Below are positions 39,958 to 50,889 of a DNA stretch of 64,000 nucleotides, piece after piece. The position numbers were made by a program, and so were the translations under genes. The DNA is from Cercospora beticola (taxonomy: Eukaryota; Ascomycota; Dothideomycetes; Mycosphaerellales; Mycosphaerellaceae). The notes under the pieces are model-generated. The model was given only the letters and a program-made list of their open reading frames with translations, was not told the origin of the DNA and did not search any database. Where the stretch lies: positions 2,728,001 through 2,792,000 of the forward strand of contig NC_088941.1 in NCBI RefSeq assembly GCF_033473495.1. The letters run 5' to 3'. How positions within the stretch are numbered: position 1 is the stretch's first letter; every line of letters begins with the position of its first letter.

Positions 39958-40965
39958 ATGCGGATACCACAGACAAAGCTTCAGCGGGTGAAGGCAGGTA
40001 CTCACCTGTTCCAGAGTGTGCTGGTCTTCGTGGCAGGATGCCTGACTTTGGCCGTCATGACCAAGTCGGGCGGCTATGGTGGGCAGAGTGCTTTCTACTT
40101 CGCACTGGTACGTACTGCAGCTTTCAACAAGCCTACATTGAACAGGCTGACCAGGTCATAGTGCTTCTTCACCATCCCAGCAGTCATCTACCAGGTCATG
40201 GTGCCAATGTGGTCGCGTGCCTGGCGCTTCAACAATGTCTGGGCAATCGCAACCGTTGACGTGCTCTTTGCCATCTTATGGTTCGCGGCTGCCATCGCTG
40301 TGGCAGTATGGAATGGCCAAGCGATCTCCAAGGGCAAGACGAAGACCGAAACGAAGCCCGATTCGAACACGGACACACCGAAACGCGCCGACGAAGTGAT
40401 CAAGGATGGAAGTTGCAAGTCATTCGCATATGGCAGTGTCAGCAAATGCAACGTCAGCAAAGCCACCGTCGGGTTGGGAGTCGTCATGTTCCTGCTCTTT
40501 GCGCTCACAGCTGCGATTGCGATATACGCCATCAAGCAGCACAAGAAGACAGGTGCCGTGCCCATAAATGAGTTCAAGAGAAACCCGGCGGGAAGTGCAA
40601 GAGATTCGGACTCGATCACGGACAAGACAGCAGACCCATGGTCAACGGATACCGAAGACCTGAACGGCAGCAACACCGACAGGTTCGGCCTTGGGCAGAC
40701 TGCACCGACCGCCGACCGAGAAGGCTTGCTGGGAACAGGAGGTCACAGAAGAGGAGATTCGGATACATACTCGCACACAGATGCCGAGGGCATGGCGCAT
40801 CCTGGAAGGAGAACGAGCTACCACTCGACCACGCAGACCGCCTATGCACCAGCGAGCTATGACGACCACATGGCTCCGTCCGCCTTGAGTCCGACAGGCT
40901 ATGATCCAGCAAATCCGAACGGCCACCTCCAGTTCCCTGAAGCGAACTACAATGCGTTGCGATAG
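39958..40965 (+). CDS. MARVEL-like membrane protein
   Basis: Two exons, 39958-40107 and 40162-40965, separated by a 54-nt intron (GTACGT, GCTGACC, ATAG); 317 residues. Four predicted helices: SVLVFVAGCLTLAVMT (~20-35), FFTIPAVIYQVMV (~52-64), VDVLFAILWFAAAIAVAVW (~80-98) and VGLGVVMFLLFALTAAIAIY (~150-170). Between helices 3 and 4 is a ~50-residue loop with two Cys (CKSF and KCNV), as in fungal MARVEL-domain proteins. The tail is Ser/Thr/Gly-rich and polar. These proteins organise plasma-membrane subdomains. The assignment rests on topology and the W…Cys-loop pattern. Confidence 0.8.
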
Positions 40966-41557
40966 TGGAGATGGATGGCAGTGGCTTGAGGAATGACACG
41001 AGTATCATGAAGTGTACGGCAGAATGAAAGACTACGTTTGACCGGTCTGGAAGCGACCATGAACCTTATTCGAGCGAATGTATGAAATGGACTTATACTA
41101 TCCCTGATCACCTGAGTTCCAAACACATTGCAAAGAGGGTTGGCACTATCGACTGATTACATACCATGAGCCAAGCATGGAAGTTTGTGCGGCGTTGCTC
41201 GTATGATCACGTCAACATATCATACGTGAGCCAGACTGGTCAGCTTGGTGCTAGCACACGCCGCCTCGACATACCATGAAGTTCAGAACCATGGCTTCGC
41301 AACTTACACACCTAACGCTAGACCGACGAGACAAGGACCATCAGGCACTGAAGTCTGTTCCTGACTAACCTGTCGTGCATGCATGGTAGTTGACTGTTTA
41401 CATCCTCGAATTCCATGTTGACTTGCAGCATACCATTCTCTCTTTAGCAAATCACAAACCTGCTGCTCAGCATATAACCCTCTCTAGAGATACTATCGCT
41501 AATACCAAGTCTACCTACTGGAATTATCAAGTCTACCTGCAGGAAGCTATCACAATT
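40966..41557. other. Intergenic stretch, no supported gene
   Basis: AT-richer region with CATACCATGA-type repeats (for example near 41161 and 41272). The downstream gene's frame is open to 41390 only from a TTG, so this is treated as promoter and leader. Confidence 0.45.
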
Positions 41558-42432
41558 ATGGAATCCTCCGATCTAGCAACAACGCTTTCACAGGTCAACT
41601 TACAAGCAGAAGAGACCGACCAACCACTGCAACCAGAAAACAAGCCAAACGACACACCCAAACCAGAACCACCACCACGTGCCAGCCTCCTCACCCTTCC
41701 ACCCGAACTCCGCCTCCAAATCTACTCCCACGCAACCTCCAACCTCATCGGCTCCTCCCTCGTCCGCCTGCACTCCGGCCGTCTCCAATTCCGCCTCGCA
41801 TGGCCTCTCTCACCGCTCGACTACCGCTCCGAGCAACAACTCGCCATCGACGCCATAGCTTCCACATCGCAACAAATCCGACGCGAACTCCTACCCATCA
41901 TTATGAGGGGTTTTATTGTGAAATTCCCAGCTTGGACGCCGGAGTTCAAGGTTCAATGTATGCATTGGATTGAGGATGTGAGCGATTTGTTTTGTATGTG
42001 TGTGGATTGGATTTGGTTGGAGGGGTTGTATTGGAGGGTTTCGGTTTTGCTGGGGAGGGATGAGGGAGGGAGAAGGAAGGGGATGGTGGGGGAGGATGAG
42101 AGGGCTAGGGGGAGGGATGTGCATATGCATGAGGTGAGTTCTGCCCTATCCCAACCTACTGCGCTTATTGGAATGAGCGGGCGGTTTGATACTGACATGG
42201 AGGGAAATAGGGCAGTCAAAGTTTCGAAAGGGATGCCTTCGTTATAAGAGTCGACTTCCAGAGAAGTGCTGAAGAGAGAGCTTTACGCTGTGCAGCGCAG
42301 ACGATCGATTTGCTTGAGAGGTTGCTTGTGGATTCGGAGGATGGGATAAGTCTTGGGAAGGAGCAGATAGGACTTCTGCTTCGTGAGACGCCTTTGACTG
42401 GGACGGAGCAGCATAGAGTGAAATCGACCTAG
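41558..42432 (+). CDS. 2EXR-like protein with one intron
   Basis: Exon 1 is 41558-42133 and exon 2 is 42211-42432; 265 residues. The 77-nt intron has a GTGAGT donor, an ACTGACA branch site and an AATAG acceptor. Without splicing the frame stops at 42247. The N-terminal ~45 residues are polar (QPENKPNDTPKPEPPPR). The 2EXR-like LLTLPPELRLQIYSHA follows, then ASTSQQIRRELLPIIMRGF, the family's second motif. Exon 2 encodes FERDAFVIRVDFQRSAEERA and a leucine-rich helix. It differs from the tandem-array genes in having an intron and an N-terminal linker. Confidence 0.75.
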
Positions 42433-42433
42433 A

Positions 42434-42685
42434 CTATGAATTTCGTTTGAGACCTGCTGAGCGATCGTTATTGTATTCATGGCCTAGTCTCTCGTTTGAT
42501 AGTGGACGAAGCAATTTCTTGAAGGCGGCGTTGGCTGTGTTTCTCACGCCGCGCCATGCAAGCTCAAAATCGACCTTAGCGACAGGAAGAATCATTCTGC
42601 CCAGGTTGTAATAAATACTCTGGTTCCGTACGAAGAAAATGTCGCCAATGGTTGCAACTTCCAATGCTGCATCTTGGCTTGCCAT
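42434..42685 (-). CDS. Small hypothetical protein, uncertain
   Basis: 83 residues from the ATG at 42685, stopping two bases from the end of the plus-strand 2EXR-like gene. It reads as plausible protein (GDIFFVRNQSIYYNLGRMIL, FELAWRGVRNTANAAFKKLL). The frame stays open upstream through a glycine run without an ATG, so it may be the last exon of something longer. No family is recognised. Confidence 0.3.
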   Translation of the reverse strand: MASQDAALEVATIGDIFFVRNQSIYYNLGRMILPVAKVDFELAWRGVRNTANAAFKKLLRPLSNERLGHEYNNDRSAGLKRNS

Positions 42686-42831
42686 GTCATCATTTGCTCT
42701 GGCTGAACCCCCACCACCCCCACCAGTCGGCAGACCGAGATAGGAATTCCGATGTCGGCTTCAATATTTCAACGTCTCTAGTTTGTCGCTTCCAGCAGCA
42801 ATATAAACATAGACACAGACAAGCGCTGAAG

Positions 42832-44433
42832 ATGGAGACCGACGCCAAAGTTAGTGAGTAGACTGCATGACTCTGGACTTACGAAGATCTGGCTGACTTC
42901 ACATCAGAACAGTCCTCGACAGCAGATCCCAACTCCTTCGCCTGGACCTCTGCCAGGGAGCGATGGCCGGTGATTTTGGTAAGAGCCAATGAGCAGAAAC
43001 GAATGGAATAAATGGCAGCTAACTTTGGTATACTAGACCGGAGCCATTGATGATGTGCACAAGGCTGTGTCGAAAGAGACAGATGCCGCCAAGCTAGAGG
43101 AGGGCAAGAAAATCACAAATGAGCTCGCGACTTTGAAATATGAGTTGCAGCATAACCGACAATTGACTTAAGTGCAAAAGCTGAAGTAATACTGTGAGCA
43201 TCACTGATTTCCAGCAGACCCCTCGCCGATGATGGCGGCTCAGATATTGCAGCCTACAACCACGAACTTCAACAGCGAGGCAATCCCAAATGGCACGATG
43301 TCGCCTGGCTGTACGCCGAATGCTACCTGTACCGCCGCATGGCAACCATCTTCGCTCTCTCAAAGCATTGGAAGAGCTACGATGTCTTCTCAAAGCAGAA
43401 GACCGCCACGTTCCGCTCTTCTCGACCTGCGGTCCTTGAGCTTGCAGCCAGGTACAATGACCTGACAAAGCAGCTTGAGTCGAACAAGTCAGCACTGGCA
43501 ACAGCATCAGAGGAAGAACGCACACAGGCGGAAAAACTACTCTTCGTCGAAATGTCCGAGATCTGCCTCTGGGGCAACGCAACAGATCTCAGTCTACTCA
43601 CAAATCTGAGCTACGACGATATCCAAAAACTCCAAGGCTCCAACGCCCGCAAAGCAAACGAAGACAAAATCCTCGTCAACGACTTCGACAAAGCCTTCTC
43701 CATCCTCAAACAGGCCCAAACCTCCGGCGCCAAAGAACGCAGAGTCGATATCGTTCTCGACAACGCCGGCTTCGAACTCTTCGTCGACCTAATCCTCGCC
43801 GGCTACCTCCTGCAGTCCGGCCTCGCAACCCACATCGTCCTCCACCCAAAGAATATCCCCTGGTTCGTCTCCGACGTCGTACCCAAAGACTTCGCAGATT
43901 TACTTTCTGTCCTCGTAAATGCGAAACACTTCTACGAAACTCCCTCCGAAGACGATCAAGCCCGCGGCGTAACACCCCAACCCATCTCCCAAAAAGAAAG
44001 CGCAGACCTCCAAGCCTTATTCCAGAACTGGTCACACCTCTACCAAGAAGGCCAAATCGTCCTCCGGCCTAACACTTTCTGGACAGAAGGCGGATCGTAT
44101 TGGCGTTTACCCAGTACCGCGCCAGCACTATACGAAGATTTGAAGAGTTCGGAATTGGTGATTTTCAAAGGTGATTTGAATTATAGGAAACTTACTGCGG
44201 ATGGGATGTGGGATCCTACGACGCCTTTTAGTGAGGCGATTGGGCCGATGGGAGTCGGGAGTGGTGTTAGAGTTTTGGCGTTGAGGACTTGTAAGGCGGA
44301 TGTTGTGGTGGGGCTGCCGGAGGGGAAGGATGAGGAGTTGAGGGGGCAGGATGGGGGTGTGGATGGGGATAAGAGGAAGTGGGCTTGGAGTGGGAAGTGG
44401 GCTGTTGTGAGCTTTTTTGATGGGAAGGCTTAA
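42832..44433 (+). CDS. HRT2: Damage-control phosphatase, DUF89/ARMT1 family, with an altered splice donor
   Basis: Metal-dependent phosphatase family that clears damaged sugar phosphates. Proposed exons 42832-42853, 42908-42978, 43037-43167 and 43218-44433 give 479 residues. Introns 1 and 2 are canonical. The family reads NSFAWTSARERWPVIL / TGAIDDVHKAVS / ELQHNRQLT-PLADDG / GNPKWHDVAWLYAECYLYRR, then DIVLDNAGFELFVDL with metal ligands DN, and LVIFKGDLNYRKL near the end. To join QLT to PLADDG the third intron (43168-43217) must begin TTAAGT instead of GTAAGT. A G-to-T change at intron base 1 is the simplest reading, and unspliced RNA would stop at once (ACT TAA). Whether the allele works is therefore open. 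The family assignment is secure. Confidence 0.88.
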
Positions 44434-44637
44434 GAATGTGGCGCGGTTGTATAGAGAGGTAAATGGGGTAAGTAGAGCATAGACTGGCGACTGTGATGCA
44501 GTCAGGGCACGGAAAAGCGCGAAGCGCGAAGCGATAGAGGATAGCGTAGTGGCCAGTGGTTATCAGCCCGGAAAAAGCGTATCTGTCATTCGTCATTCAT
44601 TCATTATCATCCAAGCCTAAGAGGAGTCGCGAAACTC

Positions 44638-46830
44638 CTACGAAGCAGTCCTCGGCTCACTATTCTCCTTTCCCTCCTCCGCTCCCTTCTTACTCGAATA
44701 CTTATACGCATACATCTGTGGCGAGTCCACCCCGGCCTCCTGTCTTCCCCACTGATGCATCAGGGTCCTAGCCATTAGCTCACGCTCGCGAGTAGCCTCT
44801 TCCAGCTTCGACTTCCAATACCTCTCCCGCTTGCGAATAGTCTCGGAGACTTTGGCGTCAAGTGCCACGTTGACAGATTCGAGGTTGGTGATCTTGGTCT
44901 GGAGAGCTTCTTTTTCTGATTCTGCGCCAGCAAGTGCATCTCGTGCTTCATCGCGCTCGATAACAGCCATGTTGAGTTCGGATTGCTTGGCTTCCAGTTG
45001 ATTACGGATGACGTCGAGCTCTTGGGTAGAGGTCTGAGAGGATGAGTTTTGCTGTAATCGGAGGCGTTCAAGCTCAGTCTGGTGCGTGCTTTGCTGATCA
45101 CGAAGCTGTTGCTTAAGTTCTTGCATCTGGCGCTGCAGACTGGCAGCCAGCTCAACTGCGCGTGTTCGCTCATTGGAAGATCGGGAAACATCGTCTTCAT
45201 TCGTTTGCTTGGCTGAAGCGAGTTGCTCTCGAAGCGATCTGGTCTCTTCCTCTGCCTCAATCTTGGCAGTCTTGTGATTCTCGATCTCGGACTTGGACTG
45301 CAGCAACTCTCTTTCGAGTTCGCTGATAGCGGCCTCGTCATCGTGTGCTGACTGCAGCTCCGTCCGGAACCGCTGTCTCTCTGCCTCGTGGTGTTCCCGC
45401 TCTGCTTCGAGTTCCTCACGGAGGTCCAATGCTGCCTTCTCAGCCTGGTCGCGACCGCGCCTTACGGCAGCGAGATCAGCTTCGAAAGCCTTGCATCGCT
45501 TCTCGTGTTCAGCTTTCTGTGAGTCTATTTGTTTGCGCAGCTGATCAATTTCAGCGTCGTGGCTCTTCTTCCTGCCATCCTCACCTGAACGAGCCAAGTC
45601 GGTCAACTTCTGCTGGTTAAGTAGCTGTTCCTTCAACTCGCCAAACTCGCGTCTGAACTCTGCGTTGTGTCGATGTGCCAATTCTTTCATGTCGACCAGG
45701 TCTTGCTCACGTCGTGCAGCTTCTGCGGCAAAAGACTCGTGGCTAGACTGCTCTTGCTTTCGAACCTTCTTTTCTTCCTCCAACGCCTGTCCCAGCGCCA
45801 CATTCAATTGCTCGAGCTGGGCACACTTTGCGTCAAGCTGTTTGAATTGATCCTCCAGCTCAAGCCGTGACTCATGGTCCATGTTCCCAGAGTATGTGCC
45901 ATGTGTCGAGGTTCGCTGCAGTGTTGGTGATCTCACTGGCGAGAGTGTTGGACTGGAAGCTCGACCAGGGCTGCGGCTCCCATTCTTAGTGGGCGAATGC
46001 TTCTGTGCCGAATATGTACTGTTGTGCACGCTTCGCCCTCGGAACGACTGGTGAAGACCCTGCCGCGCCGGACTAAGTTCGCTGTAGTAATCTTCAACAG
46101 TCGGTTGGTAGAAGTGCTTGTGGTTTGGAGGTTGAGGCGGAGAGCCCTCTCCATCGGTCTGCCACTCTGAGCTGAAGCCTTCCTCATACTGACTTCTCTC
46201 CAAGATCGATACCTTTGGCGGGCTGTTCTCCGGCGTGTGGTGGCTTTCGGTAATGTCGCCCTCCAGCTCGACCTCATCTCTCCCTGGGACTTGTAAAAAG
46301 TCATGTGTCGCGATATTTTGATCTTTCGAAAAGTCGCGAGTAAGCACCTCGTGCTGTATTAGATCTGCACTTCGTCGAACTGAACTTTCGCGCTCCGCTT
46401 GCTCGTCAACACGCATCTGGTGTCGCAGCAGAGAACCCTTGCGGTCCTTCGCCTCCATCTGATCTCGCCGCTCGTCGCGCTCCATCTCGTCACGCTGCAG
46501 AACCTCTTCCCGATCGAGATGCTCACTTCGCTCCAGTATCGTCTGGCTCGTGTCAATGCCGCTATTTTTCTTGTTCTTCTTCAATGTGCCTCTCTTCATC
46601 GATCCTCCTCTCATCCACGCGTCCATATTCTGTGTGAAGTCACTCGGTCCGTCAATGTCCTCGGAAAAGATACGATCGACCTTGGGCTCTGGAATACGCG
46701 TGTCCGTATCTTCTGCATCATCCAGGTCCAACGCAGCCAAATCGAGCGAGTATTCCGACTCTGGCTGCGAGTCGCGTCGCGTTGCTGTCCACGCGCGTAC
46801 GGGCGGACTAGACTGCATTGTGCTGTCCAT
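44638..46830 (-). CDS. Large coiled-coil protein, spindle-pole-body type
   Basis: 730 residues, intronless, ATG at 46830 (the frame opens 8 codons earlier from a TTG). The N-terminal ~330 residues are polar, with many SP and TP sites (HSPTKNGSRSPGRASSPTLS). Residues ~335-690 are an almost unbroken coiled coil. The C-terminus RYWKSKLEEATRERELMART, LMHQWGRQE resembles the end of fungal spindle-pole-body formation proteins of the SnaD type. A KEN box (GKENSEP) sits in the last residues. The assignment is from architecture and the C-terminal motif only. Another large coiled-coil scaffold is possible. Confidence 0.6.
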   Translation of the reverse strand: MDSTMQSSPPVRAWTATRRDSQPESEYSLDLAALDLDDAEDTDTRIPEPKVDRIFSEDIDGPSDFTQNMDAWMRGGSMKRGTLKKNKKNSGIDTSQTILERSEHLDREEVLQRDEMERDERRDQMEAKDRKGSLLRHQMRVDEQAERESSVRRSADLIQHEVLTRDFSKDQNIATHDFLQVPGRDEVELEGDITESHHTPENSPPKVSILERSQYEEGFSSEWQTDGEGSPPQPPNHKHFYQPTVEDYYSELSPARQGLHQSFRGRSVHNSTYSAQKHSPTKNGSRSPGRASSPTLSPVRSPTLQRTSTHGTYSGNMDHESRLELEDQFKQLDAKCAQLEQLNVALGQALEEEKKVRKQEQSSHESFAAEAARREQDLVDMKELAHRHNAEFRREFGELKEQLLNQQKLTDLARSGEDGRKKSHDAEIDQLRKQIDSQKAEHEKRCKAFEADLAAVRRGRDQAEKAALDLREELEAEREHHEAERQRFRTELQSAHDDEAAISELERELLQSKSEIENHKTAKIEAEEETRSLREQLASAKQTNEDDVSRSSNERTRAVELAASLQRQMQELKQQLRDQQSTHQTELERLRLQQNSSSQTSTQELDVIRNQLEAKQSELNMAVIERDEARDALAGAESEKEALQTKITNLESVNVALDAKVSETIRKRERYWKSKLEEATRERELMARTLMHQWGRQEAGVDSPQMYAYKYSSKKGAEEGKENSEPRTAS

Positions 46831-47075
46831 GTTGCGAATTGAAGAAGCAATCAATTAGAACGCCGAACACCCGAGAGCATGCCAATCATGAAGATCTTTG
46901 CTTGGTGAAGAAGAATGGTTGTCAATGTGGTTGTGGTTGTGGTGATGTTGGAGTCCAATGTTTACTCGGTTCGCGGAGTGGGACGGGCGGGGCGCGTCAG
47001 CACGTGAAGATTGGCGGAACAAGTTCACTTCCTGACTGCAAGCCAAGACCATCAACATTCCTTCTCTTCTTCTTG
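46831..47075. promoter_or_regulatory. Short divergent promoter, coiled-coil gene and ceramide glucosyltransferase
   Basis: Only 245 bases separate the two start codons. It contains a GTGGTTGTGGTTGTGG run and a CACGTG E-box-like hexamer near 47000. Shared regulation is possible but not shown. Confidence 0.45.
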
Positions 47076-48726
47076 ATGCCGCCTGCGGATGCTGTCGCTG
47101 AGGCAGCCGAATTGTCCGATCATCATGAACGTTCCACGATAGTACTGGCCATCGCCACAGCGTGTCTCATTTGGTACGCTGTGGTGCAACTGGTCTGTGC
47201 CATTGGCAATACTCAAATGTATGTGATCAGTCCCCTGTCTGCAAGCACAATCTAATTAAAGCAGATGGCGACATTACTCTTCTCCAGAGCGTCCAGCAGA
47301 CATTGATCCTTCTACCGCTCCCCATGTCACTGTCATCCGACCCGTGAAGGGCCTCGAACCACGACTCTACGATTGCCTCGCTTCCACGCTTCGACAGAAC
47401 TATGCCAGAGACAGGCTGCATGTTCGCTTCTGTATCAGTGACCGCAATGATCCGTCGTATGCGGTAATTCAAAGAGTGTTGCAAGACTTTCCCGATCATG
47501 ATGCGCAGCTCCTTGTGGAGGAAGAGGACGAGGTCCTGAAGACACGTGCCGGATCTTTCGGACCAAATCCCAAGATCAGAAACATGAGTAGGGCATACCG
47601 GGAGGCGGTGGGAGATATCATATGGGTCATTGACTGCAATGTTTGGGTAGCAAAGGGCGTCGTGGGGCGCATGGTAGCCAGACTTGAGGGCTACGGCGGG
47701 AAGACTAAGTACAAGCTGGTGCATCAACTGCCCTTGGTGGTAGACATCCTTGGTTCTACGAAAGGTGATGAGACAGCTGGCTTGCTGAATGGCGACGCTG
47801 ACAGCACGTATCAAATTCGGACCACCAGCTCTGCGTCTGCCTCCTTCCAGGAAGGCTTCCAACGCAACGCTTCGACAATTGGCGGTGGCCGTTTGGAAGA
47901 AGCATTTATGTCCTCTGCACACCCCAAGTTCTACACAGCCATCAACACAGTCGCAATCGCACCCTGCATTGTGGGCAAGAGCACCATGTTTCGCAAGTCA
48001 CACCTCAACAGCCTAACCAATGACGCTGGGATCGACTACTTCAGCCGAAACATCTGCGAAGATCACCTCATTGGTGATCTACTGTGGAAGAACAAAGTAC
48101 CAGAGGAGTTGCGCGGGGAGAAGATTGGCAAACATGCTCAATGCTTTGGCGACCTTGCTATCCAGCCCATGGCCAACATGAGTGTGTACGAGTATTGGTC
48201 GAGAAGAGTGCGATGGTTACGCGTACGCAAGTGGACAGTGATTCTTGCAACTTGGGTAGAGCCTGGGACTGAGAGCTTCCTCTGCTCAGCGTACGGTGCC
48301 TTCGCCGCAACCACACTGCCGTGGTTCGAAACTGCGGCGGGCATCCCACAAACATGGTCTGCGTTTGCCCTGGTCTGGCTAGCCAGTATCTCGGTCTGGT
48401 GTGCATTGGACTGGATGCTGTACCGCAAGCTGAACTCCAGCGCGTCTATCGAGGTCGATGACGACACACCATTCTTCGCAAGAAGGAACAAAGTCCAGCG
48501 ACCTTTCGGCGAGTGGCTCTTGTCATGGCTGGGTCGTGAATCGCTTTGTCTCCCTATCTGGCTATGGGCGTTCTGGGGCGGCTCTCAAGTCGAGTGGAGG
48601 GGCAAGAAGTTCTGGGTCGGCATGGATATGGAGGTCCATGAGATGCCAGGCGAACACACAGAGAGGTCGAGAATCAGTAGGTCCGCCTCTCCTGCAACGC
48701 CTAGTGGAAAGGCGAGACTAGACTGA
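47076..48726 (+). CDS. Ceramide glucosyltransferase (GT21)
   Basis: Transfers glucose from UDP-glucose to ceramide, making glucosylceramide in the Golgi/ER membrane. Exon 1 is 47076-47218 and exon 2 is 47265-48726; 534 residues. The intron is 46 nt (GTATGT, TCTAATT, GCAG). An N-terminal anchor (IVLAIATACLIWYAVVQLVC) leads across the splice into IWRHYSS, then HVTVIRPVKGLEPRLYDCLA. The D,D,D,(Q/R)xxRW motifs of the family are seen as SDRNDP, VIDCNVWV, NICEDHLIGDLLW and RRVRW. Two or three C-terminal hydrophobic segments follow. Compared with animal UGCG the middle has a long insert rich in Ser and Ala (about residues 240-280), as in other fungi. Confidence 0.92.
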
Positions 48727-49034
48727 ATAGAAAGTTCTAGCACAGTAAGTGCTCACTGATCTGGCCCCTTTCTTCTTCCGGGAACTGTGCTCGCAGATGA
48801 CGGTGAAACCCACTGACAGGAACTTCCATACTGACAGCCCACGTTCTTTGCGTGAAAAACAGTTGATGAACATTCGCTAGAGACGACGCGAGACTGGCAG
48901 CCGGCAGAAAGACGTGACACTAGTGACATTCGCATGGCTTGGCTTGGCAGTCGTCGTCTGTTTGCTCTGCATTCAAAATCGCAGCTGTCACTAAGCTTGT
49001 TCGACCAACCATCCACTCCGACAAGCCGCTCAAG
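48727..49034. other. Intergenic stretch, nothing recognised
   Basis: Leader and promoter of the zinc-finger gene. The frame of that gene is open to 48939 without an ATG. Confidence 0.5.
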
Positions 49035-50582
49035 ATGGACGCGACCGATGTGGCACTCAAGTGCCTGTGTGGTAGTACTTTCGCCACCCCTCAAGACCGG
49101 CACAACCACCAACAGACTCGAGGTCATATCTTGTTCTGCTCCTGCACCCGCCCATTCAAGAATAGGAACTCCCTGAAGCAGCATCAGCTCGACACTTCAC
49201 ACTCAGGCCAGAAGACTTATGCTGGTCTCGAGGTGAAGCCTCCGCCACCACCACGCAATGTCTGTCCGATCTGCAACAAGAAGTGCGCCAATGAAGATGG
49301 CCGCAAGGCGCACGAGTCTGACAAGCATCCCGCATGCCCAACTTGCCAGCAGCACTTTGCATCACGACCACAGCGCGATGGGCACCAGATCGTTACAGGC
49401 CACTCCTACTGTGATGAGCATCGCGTACTCTTCGCAAGTGTGGAGGCATACACCAAGCACGAGGGCGACTCTGAACATGTCAAGAGTTATGAGTGTGTCG
49501 ACTGTGATCGCGCTTTCGCCAGCCAGCGTGCACTCGATCATCATCTCGAGAGCGCCGGACATGCTGCTACAACATTGGCGGCCCTGGACCGTGCCAATGA
49601 GACGGAGAGCGCCGCTGCTGCCCAAGCTCTGGCTGCAGCCAAAGAAGAGGAGAGCTTGAGATGCGAGGAATGTCAGAGAGACTTCAGGAGTCTACAAGGC
49701 TTCAAGGACCATAAGGCCTCTGTGAAACACAAGCCTCTCAGCAAGCTCGGATGTCCGTTGTCCGCTAAGTGCAACAAGCACTTCACCTCTCCTTCGGCCC
49801 TACTCCTCCATCTCGAGAGCGGTGCATGCAAGAGCGGAATGAACAGACTGAAGCTCAATGTGCTCATCCACCAACACGACACCGCACGCCAGATCACTCG
49901 CAGCAAGAACTCGGGTAGTGTCATTGCGGATGCTGGCGCTGCTGGTGCTATGCCAACTGCCTCAGAACTCGCTATGGGCCTCGAAGCTCTCTCGCTGGCG
50001 GGTATGGGTATTGCCTCACAGTCCTTGCAAGCCGATCTACAGGACTCTCGCAGTGGAATCATTGTTGAGGATGTCTCCGATATGGAAAGCACCACCAGTG
50101 GCGTTCTCATTCCCACTCCGTTACGGAGCCGTGCTTCCTCTGTCACGGGTGGCGTCGTTCTCACCCCAAGCGGTTCTGCAAGCGAGTGGTCCTTCGTCAA
50201 CCACAACAAGCCCGACAAGTCCTTCACGCCTTCGACTTCCGACGTTCAAACCGAGAGCCGTATCGCCCTCGACCCGAAGACTGGCTTGTGGCCTTGCTAT
50301 GTCTCCGGCTGCATCAAGTCCTTCAAGAACGAGCAGCGTCTCCAACAGCACCTCTACTCGCCTTTCCACGCTCCGAAGATCTTTCACTGCCCTACGAGTC
50401 TGGTCATGGAGGGCAAAGAGCACGAACAGGTGTTCAAGACGATCAGCGGCTTCGCGATGCATCTCGAGAGTGGCAACTGCGTCGGAGGAAAGGAGGCTTT
50501 GGCGAAGATTGCTGGGTTGTTCGAGAAGAAGATCGCGATGGTCACTGGAAAGGGTGTGAAGTTGCTGTTGGAACAGGAGTAG
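49035..50582 (+). CDS. C2H2 zinc-finger protein
   Basis: 515 residues, intronless, ATG at 49035. At least seven zinc-finger-like units lie in the first 280 residues: CLCGSTFATPQDRHNHQQTRGH, CSCTRPFKNRNSLKQH, CPICNKKCANEDGRKAH, CPTCQQHFASRPQRDGH, CVDCDRAFASQRALDHH, CEECQRDFRSLQGFKDH and CPLSAKCNKHFTSPSALLLH. An Ala/Ser-rich linker follows (~290-410). A last finger is CYVSGCIKSFKNEQRLQQH, with a variant motif ending SGFAMHLESGNC. The order fits a conserved ascomycete family of multi-finger proteins with no assigned role; DNA or RNA binding is inferred from the fingers. Two other C-x-C units have odd spacing and may be degenerate. Confidence 0.88.
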   Translation: MDATDVALKCLCGSTFATPQDRHNHQQTRGHILFCSCTRPFKNRNSLKQHQLDTSHSGQKTYAGLEVKPPPPPRNVCPICNKKCANEDGRKAHESDKHPACPTCQQHFASRPQRDGHQIVTGHSYCDEHRVLFASVEAYTKHEGDSEHVKSYECVDCDRAFASQRALDHHLESAGHAATTLAALDRANETESAAAAQALAAAKEEESLRCEECQRDFRSLQGFKDHKASVKHKPLSKLGCPLSAKCNKHFTSPSALLLHLESGACKSGMNRLKLNVLIHQHDTARQITRSKNSGSVIADAGAAGAMPTASELAMGLEALSLAGMGIASQSLQADLQDSRSGIIVEDVSDMESTTSGVLIPTPLRSRASSVTGGVVLTPSGSASEWSFVNHNKPDKSFTPSTSDVQTESRIALDPKTGLWPCYVSGCIKSFKNEQRLQQHLYSPFHAPKIFHCPTSLVMEGKEHEQVFKTISGFAMHLESGNCVGGKEALAKIAGLFEKKIAMVTGKGVKLLLEQE

Positions 50583-50889
50583 CGCAAAGGCGAGCTTCTA
50601 GTTTTTGGCCAAGCTGCGTTGTTCGTTGTCTTGCGACTCGTTGGCAGTATTGGTGTTTGTTTTGGAGAAGAGAGTGGCTTGGGTACGCGCAGAGCCCTTA
50701 AAGCATAGATGAGAGATATTCGCGGCACTACTTTGAGGCAAGGTCGCCCTTGACCTCCGCTGCCATGCATAGATTGACGCATAGATTGGCGCACAGTGTA
50801 AATGCAGTCTACAACGCTTGCTGTTCAGAACTCATGACCAAAGCATAATGTTCCCCGTCGTCATTACCACTTTTGTCGCTCTCCGATAG
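50583..50889. other. Convergent 3' flanks, nothing recognised
   Basis: About 300 bases between the zinc-finger stop and the GDSL stop. No structured terminator or repeat was noticed. Confidence 0.5.

Noticed and set aside
44638..46854. Plus-strand frames inside the coiled-coil gene
   Set aside because: They are shadows of the heptad-repeat coding sequence on the minus strand.
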